From contig CAKSNL010000001.1 of NCBI GenBank assembly GCA_934476235.1, forward strand, positions 1-64,000: a stretch of DNA of 64,000 bases. The letters are read 5' to 3'. Of this stretch, positions 41,969 to 49,619 are shown piece after piece. The notes below the pieces were generated by a model. That model searched no databases. It was not told the origin of the DNA and saw only the letters and a list, made by a program, of their open reading frames with translations. Each line of letters starts with the position of its first letter. The stretch's first letter is position 1. Source of the stretch: an uncultured Clostridia bacterium. GTDB taxonomy: Bacteria > Bacillota > Clostridia > CAKSNL01 > HGM11501. A program made the position numbers and the translations under genes.

Positions 41969-43202
41969 TTGTTTCACCGCCTATCTTTTGTCCGCATTCA
42001 AGGCAGAATTTTGCACCCTGAGGCACTTCCTTTCCGCAATTGGGGCAGACGCTCTGAAGCTTTGCTCCGCACTCGCAGCAAAACTTACCCTTCGGAGTTT
42101 TCTTCCCGCATTCGGGGCATATCATTTCATTTTCCGAAAGGGACTCAATCTTTGCGCCGCACTCAAAACAAAATTTTGCGTTTTCGTGAAGCGGACTTCC
42201 GCATTTTATGCACTTGCCGGTCTGAGGCTTTGCGGTATTTGCAAGGCTGTCGTTCACTATACCGCCTATGTTATTGCTCACGCCCGCCATAACTCCGAGT
42301 CCGACTCCCAAATTTGTCATATTGCCGCCCTCATTTCTTACAGCGCCCTCAGCAACATCAAAGCTTCTCTCCTGTTGATATGTATATCCTTCGATCTGCC
42401 TTTTCGCCGCCATCCCCTCGGCTTCCAATATCATTTTCCGTTTTTCGGTCTCCTGTCCGATAATGTCAATGTTCTGTTTTAATTTTGCTTCCGCAATATC
42501 GGCATACTGCCTAAAATGTAAGTCCTTAAAACGCTTGTAAGTACCGTCATCCTCCGGCTTGACTATTGTCGTCACAAAGAAATGCACAAGGGACAAACCG
42601 TATTCGTCAAAGTCGGAAACAAGCAGTCTCTGCATATCTCCCGAAAGCTCCTGAAGCTTTTCGTCTATCTGAAAAATGTTGACTTTGTTTTCTCTTAAAT
42701 ATGTTGAGAAATAAGTCTTAAACCTCGTCATTAAAAAAGCCCTGAATTTTTGCGTCAGCCCTGTCTGCGTCAATCCGTCTTCCGTCCCCACGACCTTGAC
42801 AAGCAGTTTTTTCGAGTCCTTTACACGCAAAGTCATTTCACCGCTCGCCCCGATTTTAATCGGAAAGTTGTATGTGGGTTCAACATATTCTATTTTTGAG
42901 TCTGTGCCCCATTTAATTGCCATCTGCTCCGTTTTGTTGACAAAATAAACCTCACAGTGAAACGGGGTCTTATTATCGAAAACCTTATTGAAAAACTTTT
43001 TAATCAGCGGGATATTTTGTGTTTCAAGAGTGTGCCTACCGGCTTGAAACACGTCCAAAAGCTGACCGTTCATATAGAATACCGCTTCCTGCGACTCGTG
43101 AACTATAAGCTGGGTCTGTGTGTTAAAGTCTTCGCACGGGTGCTTCCATATAAACGTAGAATTATCGCCTTCATACTGAATTATTTCAGCTATTTCTGCC
43201 AT
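41961..43202 (-). CDS. SPFH (band 7) protein with three C-terminal zinc ribbons
   Basis: About 413 aa. An SPFH/flotillin-like domain (residues about 20-225: LIVHESQEAVFYMNGQLLDVFQAGRHTLETQNIP, then the strand-rich body) is followed by a coiled coil (AEAKLKQNIDIIGQETEKRKMILEAEGMAAKRQI), a Gly/Asn-rich stretch, and three zinc ribbons (CIKCG...CFECG, CPECG...CCECG, CPNCG...CLECG). It resembles the YdjI/virion-core-like SPFH family. There is no N-terminal membrane helix, so membrane association would be peripheral. The start at 43202 has AGAGGTG six bases upstream. SPFH proteins oligomerise into membrane scaffolds, here perhaps for the TIR protein. Confidence 0.92.
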   Translation of the reverse strand: MAEIAEIIQYEGDNSTFIWKHPCEDFNTQTQLIVHESQEAVFYMNGQLLDVFQAGRHTLETQNIPLIKKFFNKVFDNKTPFHCEVYFVNKTEQMAIKWGTDSKIEYVEPTYNFPIKIGASGEMTLRVKDSKKLLVKVVGTEDGLTQTGLTQKFRAFLMTRFKTYFSTYLRENKVNIFQIDEKLQELSGDMQRLLVSDFDEYGLSLVHFFVTTIVKPEDDGTYKRFKDLHFRQYADIAEAKLKQNIDIIGQETEKRKMILEAEGMAAKRQIEGYTYQQERSFDVAEGAVRNEGGNMTNLGVGLGVMAGVSNNIGGIVNDSLANTAKPQTGKCIKCGSPLHENAKFCFECGAKIESLSENEMICPECGKKTPKGKFCCECGAKLQSVCPNCGKEVPQGAKFCLECGQKIGGETNE

Positions 43203-43285
43203 GCCTGTCACCTCTTTTTAATTTTTACCACGGAATATACATTACGTGGTCAGGAAAAAAATCAACAAGGATTTTTTTCGGACCG

Positions 43286-43317
43286 GTTTACGAAAAATAT
43301 TCAAGTTTTTCGTAAAC
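43286..43317 (-). repeat. 12-bp hairpin upstream of the SPFH operon
   Basis: GTTTACGAAAAA (43286-43297) and TTTTTCGTAAAC (43306-43317) are exact complements around an 8-base loop. It lies within the inverted-repeat element, in the probable leader of the SPFH operon. Confidence 0.6.
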
Positions 43318-43374
43318 TAGGTATACAGGAGCCGGCAAACGCCGGGTCCGTTCACGTAAAAGACCACGAAAATA

Positions 43375-43408
43375 AGACCGATGAAAGCAATTTTTCATCA
43401 TCGGTCTT
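43375..43408 (-). terminator. Terminator-like hairpin within the element
   Basis: AAGACCGATGA and TCATCGGTCTT form an 11-bp stem, followed on the minus strand by ATTTT. It could stop minus-strand transcription coming from the recombinase gene before the SPFH operon. Confidence 0.5.
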
Positions 43409-43443
43409 AAAATCATGCAAAAAAATATTTTTGCCGATAAATA

Positions 43444-43472
43444 TTGACATACTTTTCCAAAAGTAGTATAAT
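43444..43472 (+). promoter_or_regulatory. Strong orphan plus-strand promoter
   Basis: TTGACA (43444-43449) and TATAAT (43467-43472) match consensus exactly with a 17-base spacer. No plus-strand gene follows; a terminator hairpin lies 50 bases downstream. Confidence 0.75.
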
Positions 43473-43478
43473 AAAAAT

Positions 43479-43549
43479 ACCCCAATTTCGTTTTTCGAGG
43501 AAAAGGGCTGCATAATCGGACCACGTAATGTATATTATGTGGCTTTTTT
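43479..43549 (+). ncRNA. Candidate small RNA (about 70 nt)
   Basis: The expected transcript from the consensus promoter starts near 43479 and meets the hairpin CCACGTAAT-GTAT-ATTATGTGG (43521-43542) followed by six T (43544-43549), a good intrinsic terminator. No coding frame of useful size is inside. The right inverted repeat of the element forms the hairpin. The existence of the RNA is inference from promoter and terminator only. Confidence 0.45.
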
Positions 43550-43552
43550 CTT

Positions 43553-44386
43553 TTATTCCCGCAAAAAGCCGAGCATTTCGATTCTGGAGCGGTGAATCTC
43601 CGAAGATTCCGCAGTGTAAATGCGTGTGGTGTTCATGCTGACGTGCCCTAAGAGCTCCGAAAGGCGCAGTAAGTCCTTATGCACCTTGTAGTACGTCCGC
43701 GCAAAAAGATGGCGCAGGTTGTGCGGAAAAACCTTCTTTTCGGACACATTCGCCTTTTTACAAAGCGCCTTCATGGAGCGCCAGATATAGAACCTGTCAA
43801 GCGGTTTTCCTGTTCTTGTGATGAACACGGGTCCGCTTTTTATTTTGTTCTTCTTGGCGTATTTAATCAGCATTTTGCAGAGCTTTCCGGGGAGCAGCAC
43901 CGTGCGGACTCTGCCCTTTAATGCGACGGTTGCTCGGCGCAGCATCAGTGCCTCGCACGTGATAAAGCGAATCTCGGAAACGCGCAGTCCGCAGGAGCAC
44001 GCCGTCTGCATGAGGAGATACAGCAGCTCGCTCTTTTCCTTCGCTGCGGATAAAAGGCGGTTGTACTCTGATACCGTCATCTCCCGCTCCTTGTCGGCAA
44101 AGCTGCTCCGGGAAAATTTAAGGCTCTTTAGCTTTAAATCGTGCCGCCCGCAGAACGCGAAAAATGAGTTAAGCCCCGCAACTGCGGCGTTCACGCTCGC
44201 CGGTGCGCGCGTCGCCTTCAGGCGGTTTTTATACTCTACCGCAAGCTCCTTTATCATCCTTCGCCCGGAGAGGTATTCGGCGAAGACCCGTACGTCGCGG
44301 GCGTATTTTTCCGCGGTCGCCCTCTCCTTCTCGCGTTTAATAAGGTCGTTTTTGAAATTCATAATCTTTTCTTCTGTGATAAACAT
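43553..44386 (-). CDS. Tyrosine recombinase (integrase)
   Basis: 277 aa. A SAM-like N-terminal core-binding domain (residues 10-95) is followed by the catalytic domain with the full set: Arg in CGLRVSEI, Lys in VALKGRVRTV, H-x-x-R in HNLRH, His in LGHVSMNTT and the nucleophile Tyr in RIYT. It is about the size of XerC/XerD and of small cassette integrases. The ATG at 44384-44386 has GGGGTGAG just upstream. No excisionase or relaxase gene is adjacent. It lies upstream of the SPFH-TIR operon on the same strand and next to repeat copy B, so it may have mobilised that block. Confidence 0.92.
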   Translation of the reverse strand: MFITEEKIMNFKNDLIKREKERATAEKYARDVRVFAEYLSGRRMIKELAVEYKNRLKATRAPASVNAAVAGLNSFFAFCGRHDLKLKSLKFSRSSFADKEREMTVSEYNRLLSAAKEKSELLYLLMQTACSCGLRVSEIRFITCEALMLRRATVALKGRVRTVLLPGKLCKMLIKYAKKNKIKSGPVFITRTGKPLDRFYIWRSMKALCKKANVSEKKVFPHNLRHLFARTYYKVHKDLLRLSELLGHVSMNTTRIYTAESSEIHRSRIEMLGFLRE

Positions 44387-44473
44387 TCTCTCACCCCGTG
44401 AACCATTTTACCACAGAGGCACCCCCTGCCGAAAGTCCTTGTCCGGCGGGTTGCGCGCATAAGGTGGGAGCGC

Positions 44474-44600
44474 CGAAAAATCCTCCCTTCGCCTTCGGCT
44501 CTTCCGTCTCGCTGCGGCTCGGTCACGCCTCGGTTCTGACAGTCCACCGGACTGTCATTCATTGCCTCGGCGCCGCTTCGCTACCTTTAGCAAGGAGGGC
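44474..44600 (-). repeat. Dispersed non-coding repeat, copy B
   Basis: Read on the minus strand it begins GCCCTCCTTGCTAAAGG (44584-44600), continues GTAGCG...GGCGCCGAGGCAAT and ends GGGAGGATTTTTCG (44474-44487), the same order as copy A at 27865. The middle differs and holds a GACAGTCC-ACC-GGACTGTC hairpin (44537-44555). The remainder of 44387-44710 has a possible recombinase -10 (GTAAAAT near 44406) and the palindrome below, and no gene. Confidence 0.68.
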
Positions 44601-44675
44601 ATTTAAACTCCCGCGCAGGTTTCGACAGAACTTTTAAAGGCGCTCTTGCGAAACGATGCTCCTTCGGCAGAACGC

Positions 44676-44709
44676 AAAGCCCCCGGAACGGTACCGTTCC
44701 GGGGGCTTT
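44676..44709 (-). terminator. 34-bp perfect palindrome after the GT8 gene
   Basis: AAAGCCCCCGGAACGGT and its exact reverse complement form one uninterrupted palindrome starting one base after the glycosyltransferase stop. Only the terminal TTT and AAA resemble a T tract, so it should terminate weakly or work in both directions. Confidence 0.65.
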
Positions 44710-44710
44710 A

Positions 44711-45523
44711 TCAATCATACATCTCGTCCATTTTTGCCTTTGCTTCGTTATAGAACACGCCGAGAACTCCGACGTAGCCGCTTTTCCACGGCTTATTTCT
44801 TCCGCAATAGTGAATGACCACCGAGTTTTCGCGCACCCAGTCCAAATTCAGTTTCTTTTCAAACGGCGAATGAAGCATGTAGAGCCGCTCCGTCATATTA
44901 TACCGGAACGTGTCGAGCGGAATTATCCTGCTGCCGTAAAGGCTGCTTATAATATCCTGATCCGGCAAAACGAGAAACTTTTTTCTGCGCTCGATGAAGT
45001 CAAAGACCTCCGACGTGTCCTGTTCCTCGCGCAGCTTTTTAAGATTCATCAGCATGACGCCGGAATTGATATACGGGCTCTCCTCGTCCATATCAAGCCT
45101 TAATTCGTTCACCTTGTGCATAACGGTGCTCTCCGTATGCGATGCGGCGGCAAAATATGAATCGCCCATATCGAGCGAATAAAGCTTCTCAAGCGATTTG
45201 TTCACGATTATATCCGGGTCCAAATAAAGCACTTTGTCAAGCTCCTTCGGCAAGTACTTTGCCGCAAAAATCCTGTAATATATCTCCTTGGGATATCTCG
45301 ACGTTGTAGGTGCAAAATCGAGCATTTTTTCATCCGCCCGAATCATATTTATTCTGCCTTCATCTCCCAATATCCGCCTCGTTTTGTCAAGCGCCGACTC
45401 CTTCATGTCCGTGTGCAAAAGCCAAACCTCAAAAAATCCGCCCTTGTTCGACTCCTTCAGCGACGAAAGCATCACGTTAAGATACGGAACATAATTTTCG
45501 TCAAGCGTAACCAGAATGTTCAA
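44711..45523 (-). CDS. Family 8 glycosyltransferase
   Basis: 270 aa. It has the GT8 (GT-A fold) features: nucleotide-binding N-terminus MNILVTLDENYVPYLNVMLSSL, metal-binding D-x-D as YLDPDIIV, PYINSGVMLMNL, and the C-terminal H-x2-G...K-P-W (VIHYCGRNKPW). It transfers a hexose, usually from UDP-glucose or UDP-galactose, to a cell-surface glycan with retained configuration; the acceptor is unknown. It follows typA after a terminator and stands as its own unit. Confidence 0.93.
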   Translation of the reverse strand: MNILVTLDENYVPYLNVMLSSLKESNKGGFFEVWLLHTDMKESALDKTRRILGDEGRINMIRADEKMLDFAPTTSRYPKEIYYRIFAAKYLPKELDKVLYLDPDIIVNKSLEKLYSLDMGDSYFAAASHTESTVMHKVNELRLDMDEESPYINSGVMLMNLKKLREEQDTSEVFDFIERRKKFLVLPDQDIISSLYGSRIIPLDTFRYNMTERLYMLHSPFEKKLNLDWVRENSVVIHYCGRNKPWKSGYVGVLGVFYNEAKAKMDEMYD

Positions 45524-45542
45524 TTCTTTCCCTCCTTAAAAA

Positions 45543-45571
45543 TATAAGAGAGTCAAAAATGCTCTCTTATA
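45543..45571 (-). terminator. Terminator of typA
   Basis: TATAAGAGAG and CTCTCTTATA form a 10-bp stem around a 9-base loop, followed by TTTTT on the minus strand, just after the typA stop. Confidence 0.78.
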
Positions 45572-45575
45572 AAGC

Positions 45576-47411
45576 TTATTTATCCGCGTTCAGCTTTGCT
45601 CTGTGATCTGCCTTCGCGCGCTGATCGGCGGTGAGCAGCCTCTTTCTCAATCTCAGGCTTTCGGGCGTAACCTCCAAAAGCTCGTCCGCCGTGATGAATT
45701 CAAGGCACTGTTCAAGGCTCATATCCTTAGCCGGAGTGAGTTTTAACGCATCGTCCGACCCGGAGGCACGGGTGTTTGTGATGTGCTTTTTCTTGCACAC
45801 GTTAACCACAACGTCGTCCACACGGCAATTCTCGCCGACGATCATGCCCTCATAGACCTTGTCGCCGGGCCTAATAAAGAGCGTTCCCCTGTCCTGTGCG
45901 TTAAACAGACCGTACGTTACCGCCTCGCCGGTTTCAAACGCGACTAGCGATCCTCTTGACCTTTCCGGAATGTCACCCTTGTAGGGTTCATAGTCCTTGA
46001 GCATGGAGTTAATGACCGCCGTGCCCTTGGTTGCCGTCAAAAGCTCGGTTCTGTAGCCGATAAGCCCTCTCGACGGAACATTGAACTCAAGCCTTGTATA
46101 TCCGCCCGCTATCGGCACCATGTTGGTAAGCTCCGCTTTTCTTTTTGCCGAGCTTTCCATAACCGCGCCGGTGTACTCGTCCGGCACGTCGATAAAGAGA
46201 TCCTCGATGGGCTCTAACTTCTCGCCGTTCTCCCCGGTCTTAAAGATTACCTGGGGGCGCGAAACCTGGAACTCATAGCCCTGGCGGCGCATATTCTCGA
46301 TCAGTACGGAAAGGTGAAGTTCTCCTCTTCCCGACACAACGAACGAATCCGCACTGTCGGTGTCCTCCACTCTTAAGCTTATGTTGCTTTCAAGCTCTTT
46401 ATACAGTCTTTCGCGAAGGTGTCTTGACGTTACAAAGCTTCCCTCACGCCCCGCGAACGGGCTGTTGTTGATGGAAAATGTCATCGACATTACGGGCTGA
46501 TCTATCTCGACAAAGGGAAGCGGCTCAACCTTTGCGGGGTCGCAAAGCGTTTCTCCTATCTCGATATCCGTTATTCCCGAAAGGCAGACTACCTCGCCCG
46601 CTCCGGCGGATTCCGCTGTGCTGCGCTTTAAGCCCTCATAGGTATAGACCGCGGCAATCTTGCCCTGTCTTGTCTTTCCGTCGCGCGCCGAAACCGTGAC
46701 ATTGCTTCCGGTCTTAACCGTTCCGCGCTCGATGGTGCCGACCGCAATTCTTCCTGTGTATCCGTCAAAATCAATATTCGAAACAAGCATCTGAAAGGGC
46801 TCCGACGCGTTGCCCTTCGGCGCCGGAACATGCTTTAATATAAGGTCAAATAAAGGCTTCATATCGCCGCTCCCGGCTTCCGCGTCCATGCTCGCCCATC
46901 CGTCGCGGCCCGACGCGTAGATGACCGGCGAATCAAGCTGCTCGTCCGTCGCGTCAAGATCCATAAAGAGCTCCAAGACCTCGTCAACGACCTCGTAAGG
47001 TCTCGCGTTCGGTCTGTCAACCTTGTTTACGACAATTATCGGCACGAGGTTTAACGCAAGCGCCTTTTTGAGCACGAATCTCGTCTGCGGCATGCAGCCC
47101 TCAAACGCGTCAACCAATAAAAGAACGCCGTCAACCATTTCAAGTGCACGCTCAACCTCGCCTCCGAAATCGGCGTGACCGGGCGTATCGACAATATTTA
47201 TCTTAACATCATTATAATAAAGCGACGTATTTTTCGCAAGGATCGTGATTCCTCTTTCTCTTTCAAGATCGCCCGAGTCCATAACGCGCTCCTGAATCTG
47301 CTCGTTCTGTCTGAACGTTCCGCTCTGCTTTAACATCGCGTCGACAAGCGTCGTCTTTCCGTGATCGACATGCGCTATAATCGCCACGTTTCTTATATTT
47401 TCGGTATTCAT
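45576..47411 (-). CDS. typA: Translational GTPase TypA/BipA
   Basis: About 611 aa, the usual length. G motifs: G1 AHVDHGKTTLVDAML, G2 RGITI, G3 DTPGHADFGGEVER, G4 VNKVDRP, then EF-G-like domains II, III and V and the BipA-specific C-terminal domain (RNA-binding loop near KKKHITNTRASGSDD). It acts on the ribosome in 50S assembly and stress adaptation, notably in the cold. Starts at 47411 or 47414 (tandem ATG) are supported by AAGAAGAG; a longer frame to 47477 has no ribosome site and crosses the promoter. Confidence 0.97.
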   Translation of the reverse strand: MNTENIRNVAIIAHVDHGKTTLVDAMLKQSGTFRQNEQIQERVMDSGDLERERGITILAKNTSLYYNDVKINIVDTPGHADFGGEVERALEMVDGVLLLVDAFEGCMPQTRFVLKKALALNLVPIIVVNKVDRPNARPYEVVDEVLELFMDLDATDEQLDSPVIYASGRDGWASMDAEAGSGDMKPLFDLILKHVPAPKGNASEPFQMLVSNIDFDGYTGRIAVGTIERGTVKTGSNVTVSARDGKTRQGKIAAVYTYEGLKRSTAESAGAGEVVCLSGITDIEIGETLCDPAKVEPLPFVEIDQPVMSMTFSINNSPFAGREGSFVTSRHLRERLYKELESNISLRVEDTDSADSFVVSGRGELHLSVLIENMRRQGYEFQVSRPQVIFKTGENGEKLEPIEDLFIDVPDEYTGAVMESSAKRKAELTNMVPIAGGYTRLEFNVPSRGLIGYRTELLTATKGTAVINSMLKDYEPYKGDIPERSRGSLVAFETGEAVTYGLFNAQDRGTLFIRPGDKVYEGMIVGENCRVDDVVVNVCKKKHITNTRASGSDDALKLTPAKDMSLEQCLEFITADELLEVTPESLRLRKRLLTADQRAKADHRAKLNADK

Positions 47412-47448
47412 CATATCTCTTCTTTCTCGAAAAAAACTTAACTTATTT

Positions 47449-47477
47449 ATTTTACAATAAATGCTCTTTTTTGTCAA
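47449..47477 (-). promoter_or_regulatory. Promoter of typA
   Basis: On the minus strand TTGACA (47472-47477) and TAAAAT (47449-47454) are 17 bases apart, directly downstream of the MATE gene terminator. Confidence 0.88.
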
Positions 47478-47480
47478 GTA

Positions 47481-47509
47481 AAAAGCAGAGGCTGCTAAGC
47501 CTCTGCTTT
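47481..47509 (-). terminator. Terminator overlapping the MATE gene stop
   Basis: AAAGCAGAGGC and GCCTCTGCTTT form an 11-bp stem with a six-base loop, then TTTTT on the minus strand. The first arm encodes the last residues of the MATE protein and the TAG stop lies in the loop. Confidence 0.88.
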
Positions 47510-48838
47510 AGTGGATTTTTCCCAAATGTGCCACGCCTTAAGCTGCTTTATATAAAGGATGAGTCCGACCGCTCCCGCCGTTGTTTCCGCAGCCGGAAAA
47601 GCTATCCACGTATAGTCAAGCCCTAACTTTGACAGTGCGTAAAAAAGTGGAACGAGCACGAATATCTGCCTTGTCAGCATCAGCATAAGGCAGGTAAATC
47701 CCCTTCCTATCGCCTGAAAGAACACAGGCAGCATAAGCGAAAATACCGCGGAGGCAAAGCTCATCCCTATTATCGGGAACGCCGTTTTTCCTATCCTTAT
47801 AACCTCATCAGATTTTGAGAACACCCTCATGACAGCCTCCGGGAAAAAGATGAAAAGCACTATTCCGATAATCATGAATAAAAGTGAGACCAGAAGCGAA
47901 AGCTCCATGATCTTACGGCAGCGGGCAAAGCTTTTTCTTGCGAAGTTATAGCTTATCACCGGTACGATACAGGTCTGAAGCCCGATAAGCGGAATGAAGA
48001 AGAAATTCTGTGCCTTATAGTAAAGTCCGAGAACGGTAACCGCCGAATCGGAAAATGAGGCAAGAATTGTGTTCAATATAAAAATATATACAGTAAAAAG
48101 CATTTCCATTGCGATCGAAGAATATCCGTAAACGTATATCTTTTTTATGTAATGCACCATGTCACCAATCGGAGGAATAGAAAATACCGCACCCGGAAAC
48201 GTGACTATAGCGGACACCGCCTGTCCTATTACCGTTGCATACGCCGCGCCCGCAATTCCCATTTCGGGAAACGGTCCGATTCCGAATATCAGGATAGGGT
48301 CAAGCACAACATTTGTAAGCGCTCCGGCGACCTGTGCCGCCATCGGACGGCGCATGTTGCCACGCGCCTGATGTATCTTTGACCAGCTTCCCTCCAAAAA
48401 TGAGCCGATTGAGCCGACGCACACGATATTTCCGTATATCACCGCCTGGCTGATGGCATGAGCGCCCGTTGCCGAGGTTTTAACATACGCCTCCATACAA
48501 AAAAAAGATATTGCCGCAAATAGTGCCCACGACATGAGTGCCAGAAGATTTGCCGTGCCCGCCGCGCCGTTCGCCTTTTCCCTCTCGCCCAGCGCGTCCT
48601 TCCTCGCCATGTAAATGTTTACGCCGACGCCCGTTCCGACCGCAAGAGCGATGATGATTATCTGCATCGGATAGACGACCGTCACCGCGGTCAGCGCATC
48701 ATCGGAATATCTGCCGACAAAAAAACTGTCAACAATGTTATAAAGCGCCATGATGAGCTGGGCAAGCATCACCGGCGGCGCTATTTTTATTAATATCTTT
48801 CCTATGTTTTCGGTTCCGAAATAACTGTTGTCTGTCAT
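47495..48838 (-). CDS. MATE-family multidrug efflux transporter
   Basis: 447 aa with twelve membrane helices in two bundles. Typical MATE sequence: GKILIKIAPPVMLAQLIMALYNIVDSFFVGRY at the start, the NVVLDPILIFG helix and the C-terminal GAVGLILYIKQLK. It exports cationic or other compounds using sodium or proton gradients; the substrate cannot be told. It overlaps the murI end by four bases and is last in the hflX-yigZ-rex-murI operon. Confidence 0.94.
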   Translation of the reverse strand: MTDNSYFGTENIGKILIKIAPPVMLAQLIMALYNIVDSFFVGRYSDDALTAVTVVYPMQIIIIALAVGTGVGVNIYMARKDALGEREKANGAAGTANLLALMSWALFAAISFFCMEAYVKTSATGAHAISQAVIYGNIVCVGSIGSFLEGSWSKIHQARGNMRRPMAAQVAGALTNVVLDPILIFGIGPFPEMGIAGAAYATVIGQAVSAIVTFPGAVFSIPPIGDMVHYIKKIYVYGYSSIAMEMLFTVYIFILNTILASFSDSAVTVLGLYYKAQNFFFIPLIGLQTCIVPVISYNFARKSFARCRKIMELSLLVSLLFMIIGIVLFIFFPEAVMRVFSKSDEVIRIGKTAFPIIGMSFASAVFSLMLPVFFQAIGRGFTCLMLMLTRQIFVLVPLFYALSKLGLDYTWIAFPAAETTAGAVGLILYIKQLKAWHIWEKSTKAEA

Positions 48839-49614
48839 AATAAAGCTCCTGCGGACTTTTCAAATAACATCTTTGAAAAAGCCTCCTCCTTTTTGCTCAT
48901 AAGACTGTTTAAGAATATCACAGAGCCCTTTTCCCCGTCGGTCTTTAATATTTTTTCTTCTTCAAGGCGGCGGCGCGTCTCCCTTGCCGTTCCCTCGCCC
49001 CCGTCAAATATCTTCACACCGGAGCCCAGGATTTTTTCTATCACCGGGCGCACAAAGGGGTAGTGCGTGCAGCCCAGAACGACCGAGTCTACCTTTTCGC
49101 AATTTTTAAAAAGCGAGGCAATGTAAGACTCTATCTCCTCCCCGTCAAATATGCCTTTTTCGACATATCCCGCCAGAAGGTCGCACGCAACCGGGATTAT
49201 CTTCGCCCTCTTTGAATAGTGCTCCATTAAATTTTTAAACTTTGCCTCATGTACCGTGATGGGCGTTGCCATGACCGCGACAACGGAATTTTCCTTATAG
49301 AGCACCGCGGGCTTTAACGCAGGCTCGACGCCGATTACCGGCATATCATAAATCCGCCTTAAATCCTCGATCGCAACGCTCGTGGCAGTGTTGCACGCAA
49401 CCACAAGCGCCTTAACGTTCATTGACGCAAGATAAAAGGCGTTCTTTAGCACAAGCTCTTTGACCTCCGAAGGCTCACGGCTTCCGTAGGGCGCGTTTTT
49501 ACTGTCGCCGAAATATATGTAATTTTCACACGGCATCAGGGCATAAAGCTCTTTTAATACGCTGATTCCGCCGACGCCGGAGTCAAACACCGCAACCGGT
49601 CTTTTATCATTCAT
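48835..49614 (-). CDS. murI: Glutamate racemase
   Basis: About 259 aa. The two catalytic cysteines are in VACNTATS and LGCTHYPF; substrate contacts FDSGVGGISV and GDSKNAPYGSR are kept. It makes D-glutamate for peptidoglycan. The start at 49614 (MNDKRPVAVFDSG) is preferred because GAGTGAG lies seven bases upstream; GTG at 49623 is the alternative. It begins six bases after the rex stop and overlaps the MATE gene by four. Confidence 0.96.
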   Translation of the reverse strand: MNDKRPVAVFDSGVGGISVLKELYALMPCENYIYFGDSKNAPYGSREPSEVKELVLKNAFYLASMNVKALVVACNTATSVAIEDLRRIYDMPVIGVEPALKPAVLYKENSVVAVMATPITVHEAKFKNLMEHYSKRAKIIPVACDLLAGYVEKGIFDGEEIESYIASLFKNCEKVDSVVLGCTHYPFVRPVIEKILGSGVKIFDGGEGTARETRRRLEEEKILKTDGEKGSVIFLNSLMSKKEEAFSKMLFEKSAGALL

Positions 49615-49619
49615 AAGGC

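Larger units (their letters stand above)
43228..43542. mobile_element. MITE-like 315-bp element with 24-bp inverted ends
   Basis: CCACGGAATATACATTACGTGGTC (written here as CCACGGAATATACATTACGT plus GGTC) at 43229-43252 is repeated in inverted form at 43519-43542 with 22 of 24 matches. Inside are a 12-bp hairpin (43286-43317), a GC-rich hairpin (43329-43350), an 11-bp hairpin (43375-43408) and a strong promoter. There is no reading frame and I see no clear target-site duplication. It could be a MITE, or two copies of a palindromic regulator site flanking a structured leader. Confidence 0.55.

Noticed and set aside
43203..43228. A sigma-A promoter for the SPFH operon just upstream of its start
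   Set aside because: I could find TATATT and TTGATT in the region but with a 20-base spacer, so no promoter for this operon is claimed.
47412..47477. Upstream extension of typA to 47477
   Set aside because: It would cross the typA promoter, lacks a ribosome site and adds residues absent from the BipA family.
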